From Bacillota bacterium (GTDB taxonomy: Bacteria; Bacillota; Clostridia; Christensenellales; CAG-138): 15,689 bases of DNA. Numbering within the stretch: the first letter of the stretch is position 1; each line of letters begins with the position of its first letter. Shown here piece after piece: positions 6,540 to 13,857 of the stretch. The translations under genes and the position numbers were made by a program. The DNA lies in assembly GCA_023435855.1 (NCBI GenBank), contig JAEZLG010000279.1, forward strand, positions 1 through 15,689, written 5' to 3'. Below the pieces are notes generated by a model, which ran no database searches, had not been told where the DNA came from, and worked only from the letters and a program-made list of their open reading frames with translations.

Positions 6540-7925
6540 ATGGATAAGGAAAAAACGCAAATCGTTGTCAATAACCAGCGCGAATACTACTTAAGCGGTG
6601 CGACTTTACCCATAGAAGTACGCAAACAAGCGCTCCTATCCTTGAAAAGCGCTCTTATGAGGCATGAGGACGATATCTATAACGCATTACATAAGGACCT
6701 TCTTAGGCCTAAGATGGAAGCCTATATGGCGGAATTCCACATTGTTATGAGCGAGATTGAGTATTTTCTAAAAAATATCGATAAGCTCAACAAGAGAAAG
6801 CGCTGTCCATCTTCCATAGAATTCTTTAAAAGCACATCGTATATGTATCCGGAGCCTTACGGTGTGGTTTTGATCATATCCCCTTGGAATTATCCGATAC
6901 AGCTGACGCTTGCGCCTTTAATCGGCGCTGTCGCTGCGGGTAATTGCGTGATGGTGAAGCCTTCTGAGTATACTTTAAGTTGTGCAGCCGTAATCGAAAC
7001 GATAGTGTCCGAGGTGTTCGATGCACGGCACGTCGCTGTCGTACGCGGAAACCGAGAAGCCAACGAGTTCCTTTTGCAGCAAAAGTATGATTACATATTC
7101 TTTACGGGCAGCTTCGAGGTGGGTAAAGTCGTGATGCGCGCTGCAGCAGAGCACCTAACGCCCGTCACATTGGAGCTTGGCGGAAAAAGCCCATGCATTG
7201 TGGATGAAACCGCCGATTTGGATAAGTCGGCAAAGCGGATTGTGTTTGGGAAGATTGTTAACGCAGGCCAAACCTGTGTAGCACCCGACTATATCCTTGT
7301 GCACCAAAGCATACGGGATGCTTTTATTAATAAGCTTAAAAAGCATATCGTTGCATGTGTCGGCGAGCATGCACAAACCTCTGATTCGTATACGAGGATT
7401 GTTAACCGCAAACACTTTGACAGGCTGAAGGGTTTGATGGAAAACGAGCATAAGGCGTTTGGAGGCTATTTGAATGAGGATACGCTTCAGATAAGCCCCA
7501 CGATACTCGATGAAGTAAGCTGGGACTCCCCCGTGATGAAAGAGGAGATTTTCGGGCCACTTCTTCCCGTATTAACCTATACCGATCTAGATAAGACCAT
7601 CGACCATCTCAACACCTTAGCGAAGCCCCTTGCGTTTTATTACTTTACGAGGGACAATAAGCGCGAACTTAAAGTCATGCGCAAAAAGACCTACGGTGGC
7701 GGATGCGTGAACGATACGATTATCCATGCGGGAACGCATCATATGCCGTTTGGCGGGGTGGGTGAAAGCGGCATGGGGGGGTATCACGGGAAAGCAAGCT
7801 TTGATACCTTCAGCCATTATAAAAGCGTGGTCAAAAAATCGCTTGCGGTGGATCTACCGGTTCGGTTTGCACCCTATACGGAAAAGAAGTTTAAAATGGT
7901 CAGATCAATGACGCTGAAAAAGTGA
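6540..7925 (+). CDS. Aldehyde dehydrogenase, class 3-like (ALDH3/YwdH type)
   Basis: Cytoplasmic NAD(P)-dependent oxidation of an aldehyde to its acid is expected. I chose ATG 6540 because GGGGAAGG lies just upstream; an in-frame TTG at 6510 would add 10 lysine-rich residues. The 461-aa length is typical of ALDH3. Visible motifs are ISPWNYPIQL with the catalytic Asn117, FFTGSFEVGK, LELGGKSP with the general-base Glu212, NAGQTCVAPDY with the nucleophile Cys246, and KEEIFGPLLPV. The C-terminus (YHGKASFDTFSHYKS) is a hallmark of class 3 and fatty aldehyde dehydrogenases. I cannot read the substrate; medium- or long-chain or aromatic aldehydes are known for the family. It follows the deformylase gene by 52 bp and is closed by a strong terminator, suggesting a two-gene transcript. 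Confidence 0.92.
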   Translation: MDKEKTQIVVNNQREYYLSGATLPIEVRKQALLSLKSALMRHEDDIYNALHKDLLRPKMEAYMAEFHIVMSEIEYFLKNIDKLNKRKRCPSSIEFFKSTSYMYPEPYGVVLIISPWNYPIQLTLAPLIGAVAAGNCVMVKPSEYTLSCAAVIETIVSEVFDARHVAVVRGNREANEFLLQQKYDYIFFTGSFEVGKVVMRAAAEHLTPVTLELGGKSPCIVDETADLDKSAKRIVFGKIVNAGQTCVAPDYILVHQSIRDAFINKLKKHIVACVGEHAQTSDSYTRIVNRKHFDRLKGLMENEHKAFGGYLNEDTLQISPTILDEVSWDSPVMKEEIFGPLLPVLTYTDLDKTIDHLNTLAKPLAFYYFTRDNKRELKVMRKKTYGGGCVNDTIIHAGTHHMPFGGVGESGMGGYHGKASFDTFSHYKSVVKKSLAVDLPVRFAPYTEKKFKMVRSMTLKK

Positions 7926-7933
7926 TATAACTT

Positions 7934-7967
7934 AAAAACCCGATACGCAGAGCGTATCGGGTTTTTT
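7934..7967. terminator. Strong rho-independent terminator after the aldehyde dehydrogenase
   Basis: CCCGATACGC (7939-7948) pairs perfectly with GCGTATCGGG (7952-7961) around a 3-nt loop. It is preceded by AAAAA and followed by TTTTTT, so it would work in both directions. It begins 8 bp after the stop codon and separates this unit from the ABC transporter operon. Confidence 0.93.
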
Positions 7968-7991
7968 GTGATGAAACATTCAAAATACTTC

Positions 7992-8033
7992 TTTACTTTA
8001 TCATGATAAAGTGATAGCATAACAAAGTATAAC
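7992..8033 (+). promoter_or_regulatory. Promoter/operator region of the amino acid ABC transporter operon, with 18-bp perfect palindrome
   Basis: Bases 7995-8012 (ACTTTATCATGATAAAGT) are a perfect 18-bp palindrome, as expected for a dimeric repressor site. Promoter elements overlap or flank it: TTTACT (7992-7997) with TAGCAT (8015-8020) at 17-nt spacing, or a later -10 at TATAAC (8028-8033). Either way the palindrome sits where a bound protein would block RNA polymerase. The binding protein is unknown. The TrpR-like product of 10324-10614, encoded by the same operon, is one candidate. Confidence 0.55.
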
Positions 8034-8069
8034 GTGTATGCGTTCCATCATCTATTCAGGGAGGAAACC

Positions 8070-8864
8070 ATGAAACTCAAAAAACTCGTTCTTTTAATCC
8101 TTATGCTCACCATTATACTCGCACTCGCGTTTGGCTGCGCGGCACAAAGCTCCCAGCAACGCACGTTGAACCTAGGGTTTGACGCGGAATTCCCGCCCTA
8201 CGGCTACATGGGGGATAACGGCGAATATACGGGTTTTGATATCGATATGGCCAAGGCACTTAGCGAGCGGCTCAACTGGGAATTGAAGCTTATTCCCATC
8301 AATTGGGATTCTAAGGATATGGAGCTTGAAAGCGGTACAATCGACTGCATCTGGAACGGATTTACCATCAACGGCCGCGAGGAGAAGTATACATGGACGG
8401 ACGCGTATATGGACAATTCGCAAGTGTTTGTTGTGCGATCCAACAGCGATATCGTAAACTTTAGTGACCTAAACGGTAAGGCTGTGGCAGTGCAGACCGA
8501 AAGCTCTGCTCAATCTGCACTTGAAGAGGAGGAAAACGCAACGCTTCTCGCTTCTTTTTCTATGCTTGAAAAGGTGGGGGATTATAACACCGCATTTATG
8601 GAGCTTGAAAGCGGAGCGGTGGACGCGATTGCCATGGATGTAGGCGTTGCACGCTTCCAAATGCAAGGCCGCGAGGATATGTTTCGGATTCTAGATGATG
8701 CGCTTGTGGCGGAGAAATACGGCATAGGCTTTTTGCTCGGCAACACGGAGCTTCGAGACATTGTGCAAGCGGAGCTTATGAAAATGGTTGAAGACGGCAC
8801 CTTTGCAGAAATCTCCGAAAACTGGTTTGGTTACGACGTGTGCATTCTGGGAGGAGCGTCGTGA
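8070..8864 (+). CDS. Amino acid ABC transporter substrate-binding lipoprotein
   Basis: ATG 8070 has GGGAGG a few bases upstream, so the in-frame ATG at 8034 is not used. The 264-aa product has a lipoprotein signal peptide: Lys at 2, 4 and 5, a hydrophobic stretch 6-21, and lipobox LAFGC with lipidated Cys23. The mature part matches the periplasmic-binding-protein family 3 (SBP_bac_3): NLGFDAEFPPYGYMGDNGEY near the N-terminus, then TGFDIDMAKALSERL, WNGFTINGREEKYTWTDAYM, and GKAVAVQTESSAQ. It should capture a polar amino acid at the outer membrane-facing side of the cell envelope and deliver it to the permease. The exact ligand cannot be told from sequence alone. The gene overlaps the permease gene by 4 nt (GTGA), indicating translational coupling, and it leads the operon behind a palindromic control region. 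Confidence 0.93.
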   Translation: MKLKKLVLLILMLTIILALAFGCAAQSSQQRTLNLGFDAEFPPYGYMGDNGEYTGFDIDMAKALSERLNWELKLIPINWDSKDMELESGTIDCIWNGFTINGREEKYTWTDAYMDNSQVFVVRSNSDIVNFSDLNGKAVAVQTESSAQSALEEEENATLLASFSMLEKVGDYNTAFMELESGAVDAIAMDVGVARFQMQGREDMFRILDDALVAEKYGIGFLLGNTELRDIVQAELMKMVEDGTFAEISENWFGYDVCILGGAS

Positions 8865-9511
8865 GCTTAACCGATATTGTAGCGCAGCTTGGCGAGGGTA
8901 TGCTCCTAAGCGTTTTCATCTATGTGCTCACGCTTTTGTTTGCCATACCGCTTGCGCTGCCTTTAGCACTTGCGCGTTTGAGCAAACACCGCGTGCTGAG
9001 ACTGATTTGCGCCGCGTACATTTCGTTTCTTCGCGGAACGCCTTTGATGCTGCAGATACTCGTTGTCTACTTCGGACCGTGGTATCTGTTGCGCATACAG
9101 ATTGACTTTTCGTATAAGCTCTATGCGGTCGTAATCGCGTTTGTGCTCAATTACGCAGCGTACTTTGCAGAAATCTACCGCGCGGGTATTGAGAGCATCC
9201 CGGAGGGTCAGTGCGAAGCTGCGCAGGTGCTCGGTTACACAAAAAGCCAAGCCTTTATCCGCATTATACTGCCTCAGGTCGTAAAGCGCATATTACCGCC
9301 CATGACCAACGAGGCAATCACACTCATCAAGGATACATCACTCGCATTTGCCATCGGGGTAATGGATATGTTTACGTATGCGCGCCAAATTGCAAGCGCA
9401 CAAAAAAGCATGCTGCCGTTGGCTGCCGCAGCAACCTTCTACTATGCGTTTAATCTAGCTGTAGCATGGCTCTTCGGGCGGTTTGAAAAGCGGCTCTCGT
9501 ATTACAGGTGA
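8861..9511 (+). CDS. Amino acid ABC transporter permease (HisM/GlnP family)
   Basis: The GTG start at 8861 overlaps the preceding stop (GTGA) and has GGGAGG six bases upstream. The 216-aa product is an integral membrane permease of the His/Glu/Gln/Arg/opine family. Hydrophobic segments lie at about residues 14-38, 60-78, 86-103, 160-170 and 185-205. The cytoplasmic coupling loop contains the EAA motif, EAAQVLGYTKSQAF (119-132), which contacts the ATPase. FLRGTPLMLQI (56-66) is also typical of this family. It would form the transmembrane pore, probably as a homodimer because only one permease gene is present, and works with the lipoprotein before it and the ATPase after it. Confidence 0.93.
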   Translation: MSLTDIVAQLGEGMLLSVFIYVLTLLFAIPLALPLALARLSKHRVLRLICAAYISFLRGTPLMLQILVVYFGPWYLLRIQIDFSYKLYAVVIAFVLNYAAYFAEIYRAGIESIPEGQCEAAQVLGYTKSQAFIRIILPQVVKRILPPMTNEAITLIKDTSLAFAIGVMDMFTYARQIASAQKSMLPLAAAATFYYAFNLAVAWLFGRFEKRLSYYR

Positions 9512-9516
9512 TGCGT

Positions 9517-10287
9517 ATGAAAACGGTTTTAAAAATGGAAAACATCGTAAAACGCTTCGGCGATAGGGAGATATTGAAGGGAGTATCCCTAACGCTTAAA
9601 GAGGGAGACGTTACGGCTGTGATCGGCCCCTCCGGGGGCGGGAAATCCACTTTGCTTCGCGTTGCTGCACTTCTTGAGCGAGCAGACGGCGGGAGCATAA
9701 GCTACAACGAGCTTATGGCTGCGGAGGATACACCGCAGGGTACACGTTATATGAATAAGGCGCAGCTTCGCGCTTGCACGCTGCGCTTTGGCATGGTGTT
9801 TCAGAGTTTTGAACTTTTTCCGCATAGGAGTGTGTTGCAAAATGTTTGTGATGCGCCGGTTTTTGTGAAGAAAATGCCGCGAGAACAAGCTGAAGAATGT
9901 GCACTGCAGCTTCTTTTATCGGTGGGGCTGAAGGACCGCGCTATGAACTACCCGTATCAGCTTTCAGGCGGTGAAAAGCAGCGCGTGTGTATTGCCCGTA
10001 CGCTCGCAATGGAGCCTGAAATGTTGTTTTTTGACGAGCCGACGAGCGCGCTCGATCCGGAGAGTACGCGCGGGGTACTCGAAATAATAAGAGACCTTGC
10101 CAATATGGGTATGACCATGCTCGTGGTGACCCACGAAATGGCATTTGCCCGTGCCGTTGCGGATAAAATGATATTCTTAGAGGACGGCGTTATCGTAGAG
10201 GAAGGATGTGCGAAGCTTCTTGACAATCCGAAGTCTGCGCGTGCACGCGCTTTCTTGACCGGCGGGCTTTCCTATGCTACCGTATAA
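9517..10287 (+). CDS. Amino acid ABC transporter ATP-binding protein
   Basis: This is a cytoplasmic ATPase that powers the importer. Walker A is GPSGGGKS (37-44), the Q-loop is VFQSFELFPH (Gln96), the signature is LSGGE (149-153), Walker B is FFDE (171-174) with catalytic Glu174, and the switch histidine is His206 in VTHEMAFA. The 256-aa length is usual for GlnQ/HisP-type proteins. Three in-frame starts exist: GTG 9508, ATG 9511 and ATG 9517. I favour 9517 because AGGTGA ends 5 nt before it, and residues after it match the family N-terminus. The other two would overlap the permease stop and also give coupled translation. Confidence 0.93.
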   Translation: MKTVLKMENIVKRFGDREILKGVSLTLKEGDVTAVIGPSGGGKSTLLRVAALLERADGGSISYNELMAAEDTPQGTRYMNKAQLRACTLRFGMVFQSFELFPHRSVLQNVCDAPVFVKKMPREQAEECALQLLLSVGLKDRAMNYPYQLSGGEKQRVCIARTLAMEPEMLFFDEPTSALDPESTRGVLEIIRDLANMGMTMLVVTHEMAFARAVADKMIFLEDGVIVEEGCAKLLDNPKSARARAFLTGGLSYATV

Positions 10288-10323
10288 GCATAGTAAAGTG
10301 CAAAAGCATGGGGAGGCGCGCAT

Positions 10324-10614
10324 ATGTACGAAAGCAAGCTTCGAAGTCCGGATATGAACGCACTATTTCAAGCGGTATTGACGCTTGAGAACGAGGAGGA
10401 CTGCTACCGTTTTTTTGAGGATCTTTGCACCATCAACGAGCTTATGGCGATGAGCCAACGCTTTGCGGTAGCGCGGCTTTTAAAAAAGGGTGAAACCTAT
10501 ACGGTTATCGCAGAAAAGACGGGCGCATCGACGGCCACCATCTCCCGCGTGAACCGCTGCCTTTTGTATGGTTCCTCTGGGTACACAAAAGCGCTTAAGC
10601 AGCTTTCGGAATAA
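10324..10614 (+). CDS. TrpR/YerC-family DNA-binding protein
   Basis: ATG 10324 has GGGAGG with a 7-nt spacer. The 96-aa protein matches the YerC/YecD branch of the Trp repressor superfamily: FEDLCTINELMAMSQRF, then VARLLKKGETYTVIAEKTG and the recognition helix STATISRVNRCL at about 69-80. Such proteins are small helical dimers with a helix-turn-helix. Ligands and targets of the YerC branch are poorly known, and co-binding of tryptophan should not be assumed. The gene begins 36 bp after the ABC ATPase gene and ends 12 bp before the next gene, so it is probably part of the same transcript. It could autoregulate the operon through the palindrome at 7995-8012; this is inference from position only. 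Confidence 0.88.
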   Translation: MYESKLRSPDMNALFQAVLTLENEEDCYRFFEDLCTINELMAMSQRFAVARLLKKGETYTVIAEKTGASTATISRVNRCLLYGSSGYTKALKQLSE

Positions 10615-10626
10615 GAAGGAGATAGT

Positions 10627-10989
10627 ATGACGGTAGTATGCTATCCCAAATGCACAACCTGCAAAAAGGCTCTTGCGTGGCTTGATGCTCGAGGCATTCC
10701 CTATGTGTATCGCAATATAAAAGAAGATAACCCGTCCTACGAGGAGCTCAAGGCATGGTATGCAAATAGCGGCCTTCCTTTGAAGGCATTTTTCAATACG
10801 AGCGGTCTTTCCTACAAAGCGCTCCGGTTAAAAGACAGGCTTTCCGCGATGGGGGAGGAAGAAGCACTGAAACTTCTTTCGGCAGACGGCATGTTAGTAA
10901 AGCGTCCGCTCATCATTTTGGATGCGCTTGTAATCGTCGGCTTTCGGGAAAAGGAATGGGAGAAAGCACTATCGCAGAAACGGCCTTGA
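10627..10989 (+). CDS. ArsC/Spx/YffB-family thioredoxin-fold protein
   Basis: AAGGAG lies a few bases before ATG 10627. The 120-aa protein has the ArsC/Spx fold signature: an N-terminal strand leading to CTTC (Cys9-Cys12), YRNIKEDNPSYEEL (28-41), and KRPLIILD with Arg93-Pro94 near the C-terminus. The family includes arsenate reductase, the RNA polymerase-binding regulators Spx and MgsR, and YffB-like proteins of unclear role. The CxxC pair resembles Spx/YffB more than classical ArsC, but sequence alone does not settle function. It is the last gene of the plus-strand unit, 12 bp after the TrpR-like gene, with a hairpin about 30 bp downstream. No arsenic-resistance gene is nearby, so arsenate reduction is not supported by context. 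Confidence 0.85.
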   Translation: MTVVCYPKCTTCKKALAWLDARGIPYVYRNIKEDNPSYEELKAWYANSGLPLKAFFNTSGLSYKALRLKDRLSAMGEEEALKLLSADGMLVKRPLIILDALVIVGFREKEWEKALSQKRP

Positions 10990-11017
10990 CATGCATTTAA
11001 ACATTGAAATAATAAAG

Positions 11018-11048
11018 GAAAATGCCGCACGATATGTGCGGCATTTCC
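11018..11048. terminator. Bidirectional hairpin terminator between convergent operons
   Basis: AAATGCCGCAC (11020-11030) pairs perfectly with GTGCGGCATTT (11036-11046) around GATAT, with a further G-C pair outside. It sits between the end of the ArsC-like gene (10989) and the end of ypeB (11065). The minus-strand side is followed by CCTTTATTATTTC and the plus-strand side by a delayed T run, so it could serve both operons. Confidence 0.8.
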
Positions 11049-11064
11049 TCTCGCTCTCTTTTTT

Positions 11065-12504
11065 CTACATGACCAACTGTCCGTTTTCTGTCTTGATGAT
11101 TTGGAAAATCTGCTCTTCGTCTCCCGTTTGCGCGTTTATGTATACAATGTACTCGTTATCGCCGTACACACCCTTGAATTCGTAGCAGAGCCTTTCGGTC
11201 TGCGGGGTAATGGGGATGAGCGCGACAGCGCTACTCTGCACGGTAAGGTTCTGTGAAACATAGCCCTTGGCTTCTTCCAATGAAATCGCGGGCTGCTCAA
11301 GCTGTCGCTCGGTATGGTTGAAAAAGTAATTGCGTGCATCCAAGCCGATGATCGCCATGTCCTCGCGGTCCACCCACACTTTGATAAGGTCGCTGTAGAG
11401 TATCACGTCGCTTTGCACGGACGCGCAGTTGATGAGCGCCGCACCGCTGTAATACTGCGCATATGTGGCGCGCATTTCTCCGTAGCCCTGATTCTTTAGG
11501 TATTCGACAGCCGCATCACGGTACCGTGCGCGTTCCGCTTCATCCTCGGGTATTCCCTCGCGGTTGCTCTTTGCTGACTTCATCATGGTGAGGAGCTTCC
11601 CGCCCTGCTGTGTAATGGAAAGGTAAAGGTAGCGCCCATCCTCTGTGACGGACTCAAATTCGTAGGTGGGTATGGAGCCGTCAGTAGGACCGGTGTAGCT
11701 TAATTGCACACCGTCACCGGCTATACCCATCGCCACGCCAAGCGCCTCGCCCTCACTCACCTTGTTTCCCGTAAGTCCGCGCGGTTCGCGGTTTTCGGAG
11801 CTGTCGGAATACGGTCCGTCATAGATGAGAACGGGGAACTCGCTAACGCTTTCCTCCTGCTTTTTATTTTCCGGATTTCCTGCCGCCTCTCCGGCCTTAT
11901 TTGCCTCTTCAGAGGCCTTGTCGCCGGACTGGTCATTTTCGCCGCCCTGCGCGGTAGCATTTTCAACGTCCATGGCGGAGGTGTAATATTGCTCGTTTGT
12001 GATAACGGTGTTTGGAATATCGCCATTTTGCACGCGTGTATTTAGATCGTTTGAGATATTGACGCAGGCTGAATATAAATCCTGCAGTTGTTTGGTGTCC
12101 TCTTCGGTCATGGGCTTTCCGGCGAGTGAGCTCTTGGTGAGGGCATGCGCGTAATCCCCAAGCTGCACAACAAAGCGGTTGAGCTTCGCTGTATCAAGGT
12201 GCGAGGAGGGTATCTGCGACATCAGCCCCACACAAGTGCCGCTCTGCCGCCAAATATCATCGAGGAGAAGCACGTATTGTGAGGGGGAGTTAACGACCAT
12301 AAGCTTGGAGAGCGTTTTTTCAATGTTTGAAAAGCCGTCTGCCAGCTCCATAAAAGAGCGTTTGTACATGTCCGCCGTTCCGCGTTGTAAATCCTCCGCT
12401 TTCGCTGCCTGCGATGAGCCCCAAAGGCTTACCGCAATGAGCGCAGCAGCCAGAAGCACGGGTATTAAAATGCGTTCGATTATGTTTTTTGTCTTTTCAG
12501 CCAT
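11065..12504 (-). CDS. ypeB: Germination protein YpeB
   Basis: The 479-aa product has an N-terminal membrane anchor (about 12-28) followed by a helical region. YpeB is required for SleB to be assembled and stable in the spore, and the pair degrades cortex peptidoglycan at germination. The motif FPVLIYDGPYSDS (223-235) is a YpeB signature, and the C-terminal part contains PepSY-like repeats, the last being EYIVYINAQTGDEEQIFQI. Between them, residues about 181-221 form a low-complexity Gly/Glu/Lys/Asn-rich linker, which makes the protein somewhat longer than the roughly 450 aa of Bacillus YpeB. Translation starts at ATG 12504 behind GAGGTG (complement of 12514-12519) with a 9-nt spacer. It lies 17 bp after sleB, so the two are surely one transcript. 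Confidence 0.95.
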   Translation of the reverse strand: MAEKTKNIIERILIPVLLAAALIAVSLWGSSQAAKAEDLQRGTADMYKRSFMELADGFSNIEKTLSKLMVVNSPSQYVLLLDDIWRQSGTCVGLMSQIPSSHLDTAKLNRFVVQLGDYAHALTKSSLAGKPMTEEDTKQLQDLYSACVNISNDLNTRVQNGDIPNTVITNEQYYTSAMDVENATAQGGENDQSGDKASEEANKAGEAAGNPENKKQEESVSEFPVLIYDGPYSDSSENREPRGLTGNKVSEGEALGVAMGIAGDGVQLSYTGPTDGSIPTYEFESVTEDGRYLYLSITQQGGKLLTMMKSAKSNREGIPEDEAERARYRDAAVEYLKNQGYGEMRATYAQYYSGAALINCASVQSDVILYSDLIKVWVDREDMAIIGLDARNYFFNHTERQLEQPAISLEEAKGYVSQNLTVQSSAVALIPITPQTERLCYEFKGVYGDNEYIVYINAQTGDEEQIFQIIKTENGQLVM

Positions 12505-12521
12505 GGTATTTTACACCTCAC

Positions 12522-13220
12522 TCACTTAAAGAAGGAATGGTTGCCGATGGCCAAAAGCACCGGTTTTGACAGCATCCATTTGTTGGTGGCGGTTTTGGGA
12601 TTGTAGTAATACAGGCAGCCGCCCGAAGGGTCTACGCCGTTTATGGCATCACGCGCTGCTCTTATTGAGTTTTCATCGGGGGCAAGGTTAATCTGCCCGT
12701 CGGCAACGGCATCAAACGCTCCGGGCTGGTAGATAACGCCAGAGAGGCTGTTGGGAAAATCGGGGCTGTCTACACGGTTTAACACGACCGCCGCTACGGC
12801 TACCTGCCCTTTGTATGGCTCGCCGCGCGCCTCACCGTATACGAGCTGTGCAAGCAAATAGAGGTTACCGTCCTGGTTGGACGAACCCCCGGACGAACCG
12901 CCGGTATCTTTTGAACCGCTTGCTTGCATGCCGAGTGCCTTTAGCGTTGCAGGCCCCGCGACCCCGTCGGCAGTCAACCCGTTTTTCCTTTGAAAGCTTT
13001 GCACTGCAGTCTTTGTGTTAATGCCATATTTGCCGTCTGCAGCGCCGTAATAGTACCCCCAGCGCTTGAGCTTGGTCTGAAGCGTTTTTACACGATCGCC
13101 CGTGGAACCAACATTAAGCGTTTCTGCTGCAGCGCTTGATGGTATTAGGTAAACGATCAGGAATAGTAACGCAAGTATCAGCGCAAGCTTGTTGGCAAAA
13201 GGTCGATGATCTTTTTCCAT
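12522..13220 (-). CDS. sleB: Spore cortex-lytic enzyme SleB
   Basis: The 232-aa product begins with a signal peptide (hydrophobic 11-27, likely cleavage after the SSAAA at 28-32). A peptidoglycan-binding domain (PG_binding_1) covers about 35-96, including VGSTGDRVKTLQTKLKRWGY and FQRKNGLTADGVAGPAT. After a Gly/Ser linker (101-118), the CwlJ/SleB hydrolase domain runs from about 120 to the end, with VYGEARGE and catalytic Glu130. SleB is a lytic transglycosylase that cuts cortex muramic-lactam peptidoglycan. ATG 13220 has GGAGG a few bases upstream. This start lies inside spoIIR, giving a 43-nt overlap in another frame; no later start would keep the signal peptide. ypeB follows 17 bp downstream. 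Confidence 0.95.
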   Translation of the reverse strand: MEKDHRPFANKLALILALLFLIVYLIPSSAAAETLNVGSTGDRVKTLQTKLKRWGYYYGAADGKYGINTKTAVQSFQRKNGLTADGVAGPATLKALGMQASGSKDTGGSSGGSSNQDGNLYLLAQLVYGEARGEPYKGQVAVAAVVLNRVDSPDFPNSLSGVIYQPGAFDAVADGQINLAPDENSIRAARDAINGVDPSGGCLYYYNPKTATNKWMLSKPVLLAIGNHSFFK

Positions 13221-13774
13221 AGCTTCCCTCCGTCCGCTTCTTTGATGAGCTTTAGAAGAAGGCTGTCCAATTGCAGCTCTTCAACATCAATTTCTCCATT
13301 CGGCAGCTCCAGTATGCAGAGTGGGGGGAACATAACACACCACCAATTATTTCCTTCCCCGTTTCCAAGCACCACGCGGAGTGCTTCGTAATCGCCGGCG
13401 GGATAGGTTTCACCGTTATAGCTTCTCTCCGGGAAAGGAAATGTACCGACGCAAAGCTGTGCGCCGTAGGAAAAGCCGTTTTCTTGCAAAGCGTTTTCGA
13501 CAATGCTTAAAAGCGCTTCACCGTCTGCCATGAGCGATTGCTTTGCATCCTGCTTGTCCGTTGCACCGCGCATATGTTGCGCTTCATATTCTAACAGCGC
13601 GTCTCGAACCAACAGCTTCACTTGCTGATCTTCAGTCGAATTGCTGTTGGCTATGATATGCAGGCGAAACACGCTTTTATAGGGGGAATCGGAAGCTGTA
13701 TTATGGTTAAAGCACAGGGGAACGAGACTAAACACGAGCAAAAGGGAAAGCGCTTTCCGTTTAAAAAAACGCAT
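13178..13774 (-). CDS. spoIIR: Stage II sporulation protein R
   Basis: SpoIIR is made in the forespore, exported, and signals SpoIIGA in the mother cell to cleave pro-sigma-E. I place the start at ATG 13774, where GGAGGT sits 4 nt upstream. The frame is open further upstream to 13870, but that would add 32 residues ahead of the signal peptide and run into ispE. The 198-aa protein has a signal peptide or anchor (FKRKALSLLLVFSLVPLCF, 4-22) and the family signatures RLHIIANSNSTEDQQVKLLVRD (37-58) and GNNWWCVMFPPLC (141-153). It is the first gene of the minus-strand operon and overlaps sleB. In Bacillus, spoIIR is under sigma-F; I could not identify a convincing sigma-F promoter in the 84 bp to ispE. 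Confidence 0.95.
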   Translation of the reverse strand: MRFFKRKALSLLLVFSLVPLCFNHNTASDSPYKSVFRLHIIANSNSTEDQQVKLLVRDALLEYEAQHMRGATDKQDAKQSLMADGEALLSIVENALQENGFSYGAQLCVGTFPFPERSYNGETYPAGDYEALRVVLGNGEGNNWWCVMFPPLCILELPNGEIDVEELQLDSLLLKLIKEADGGKLWKKIIDLLPTSLR

Positions 13775-13842
13775 ACATACCTCCAATGTTTGATGGTATG
13801 TGAATTGTTCACGAAAGTCGTGCTTTTTAAACAAAAACCATA

Positions 13843-13848
13843 TATAAT
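13843..13848 (+). promoter_or_regulatory. Perfect -10 hexamer immediately upstream of ispE
   Basis: TATAAT lies 9 nt before the ispE ATG at 13858, so transcription would start at about 13855, giving an almost leaderless message. The matching -35 region (13820-13825, GTGCTT) is poor. On the other strand the same bases read CATTATA, which resembles a sigma-G -10 box for spoIIR but lacks a matching -35. Usage of either is unproven. Confidence 0.35.
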
Positions 13849-13857
13849 GCTTAATAT

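Noticed and set aside
8034..8069. Longer N-terminus for the substrate-binding lipoprotein
   Set aside because: GGGAGG lies directly before ATG 8070, and the signal peptide with its lysines and lipobox begins there; the extra 12 residues would sit in front of it.
10991..11185. Plus-strand frame of 64 codons after the ArsC-like gene
   Set aside because: It crosses the terminator hairpin and the 3' end of ypeB, lacks a clear ribosome binding site and has no recognisable content.
13836..13850. Sigma-G promoter for spoIIR from CATTATA on the minus strand
   Set aside because: No GMATR-like -35 is found at 17-18 nt upstream, and the match is simply the complement of TATAATG.
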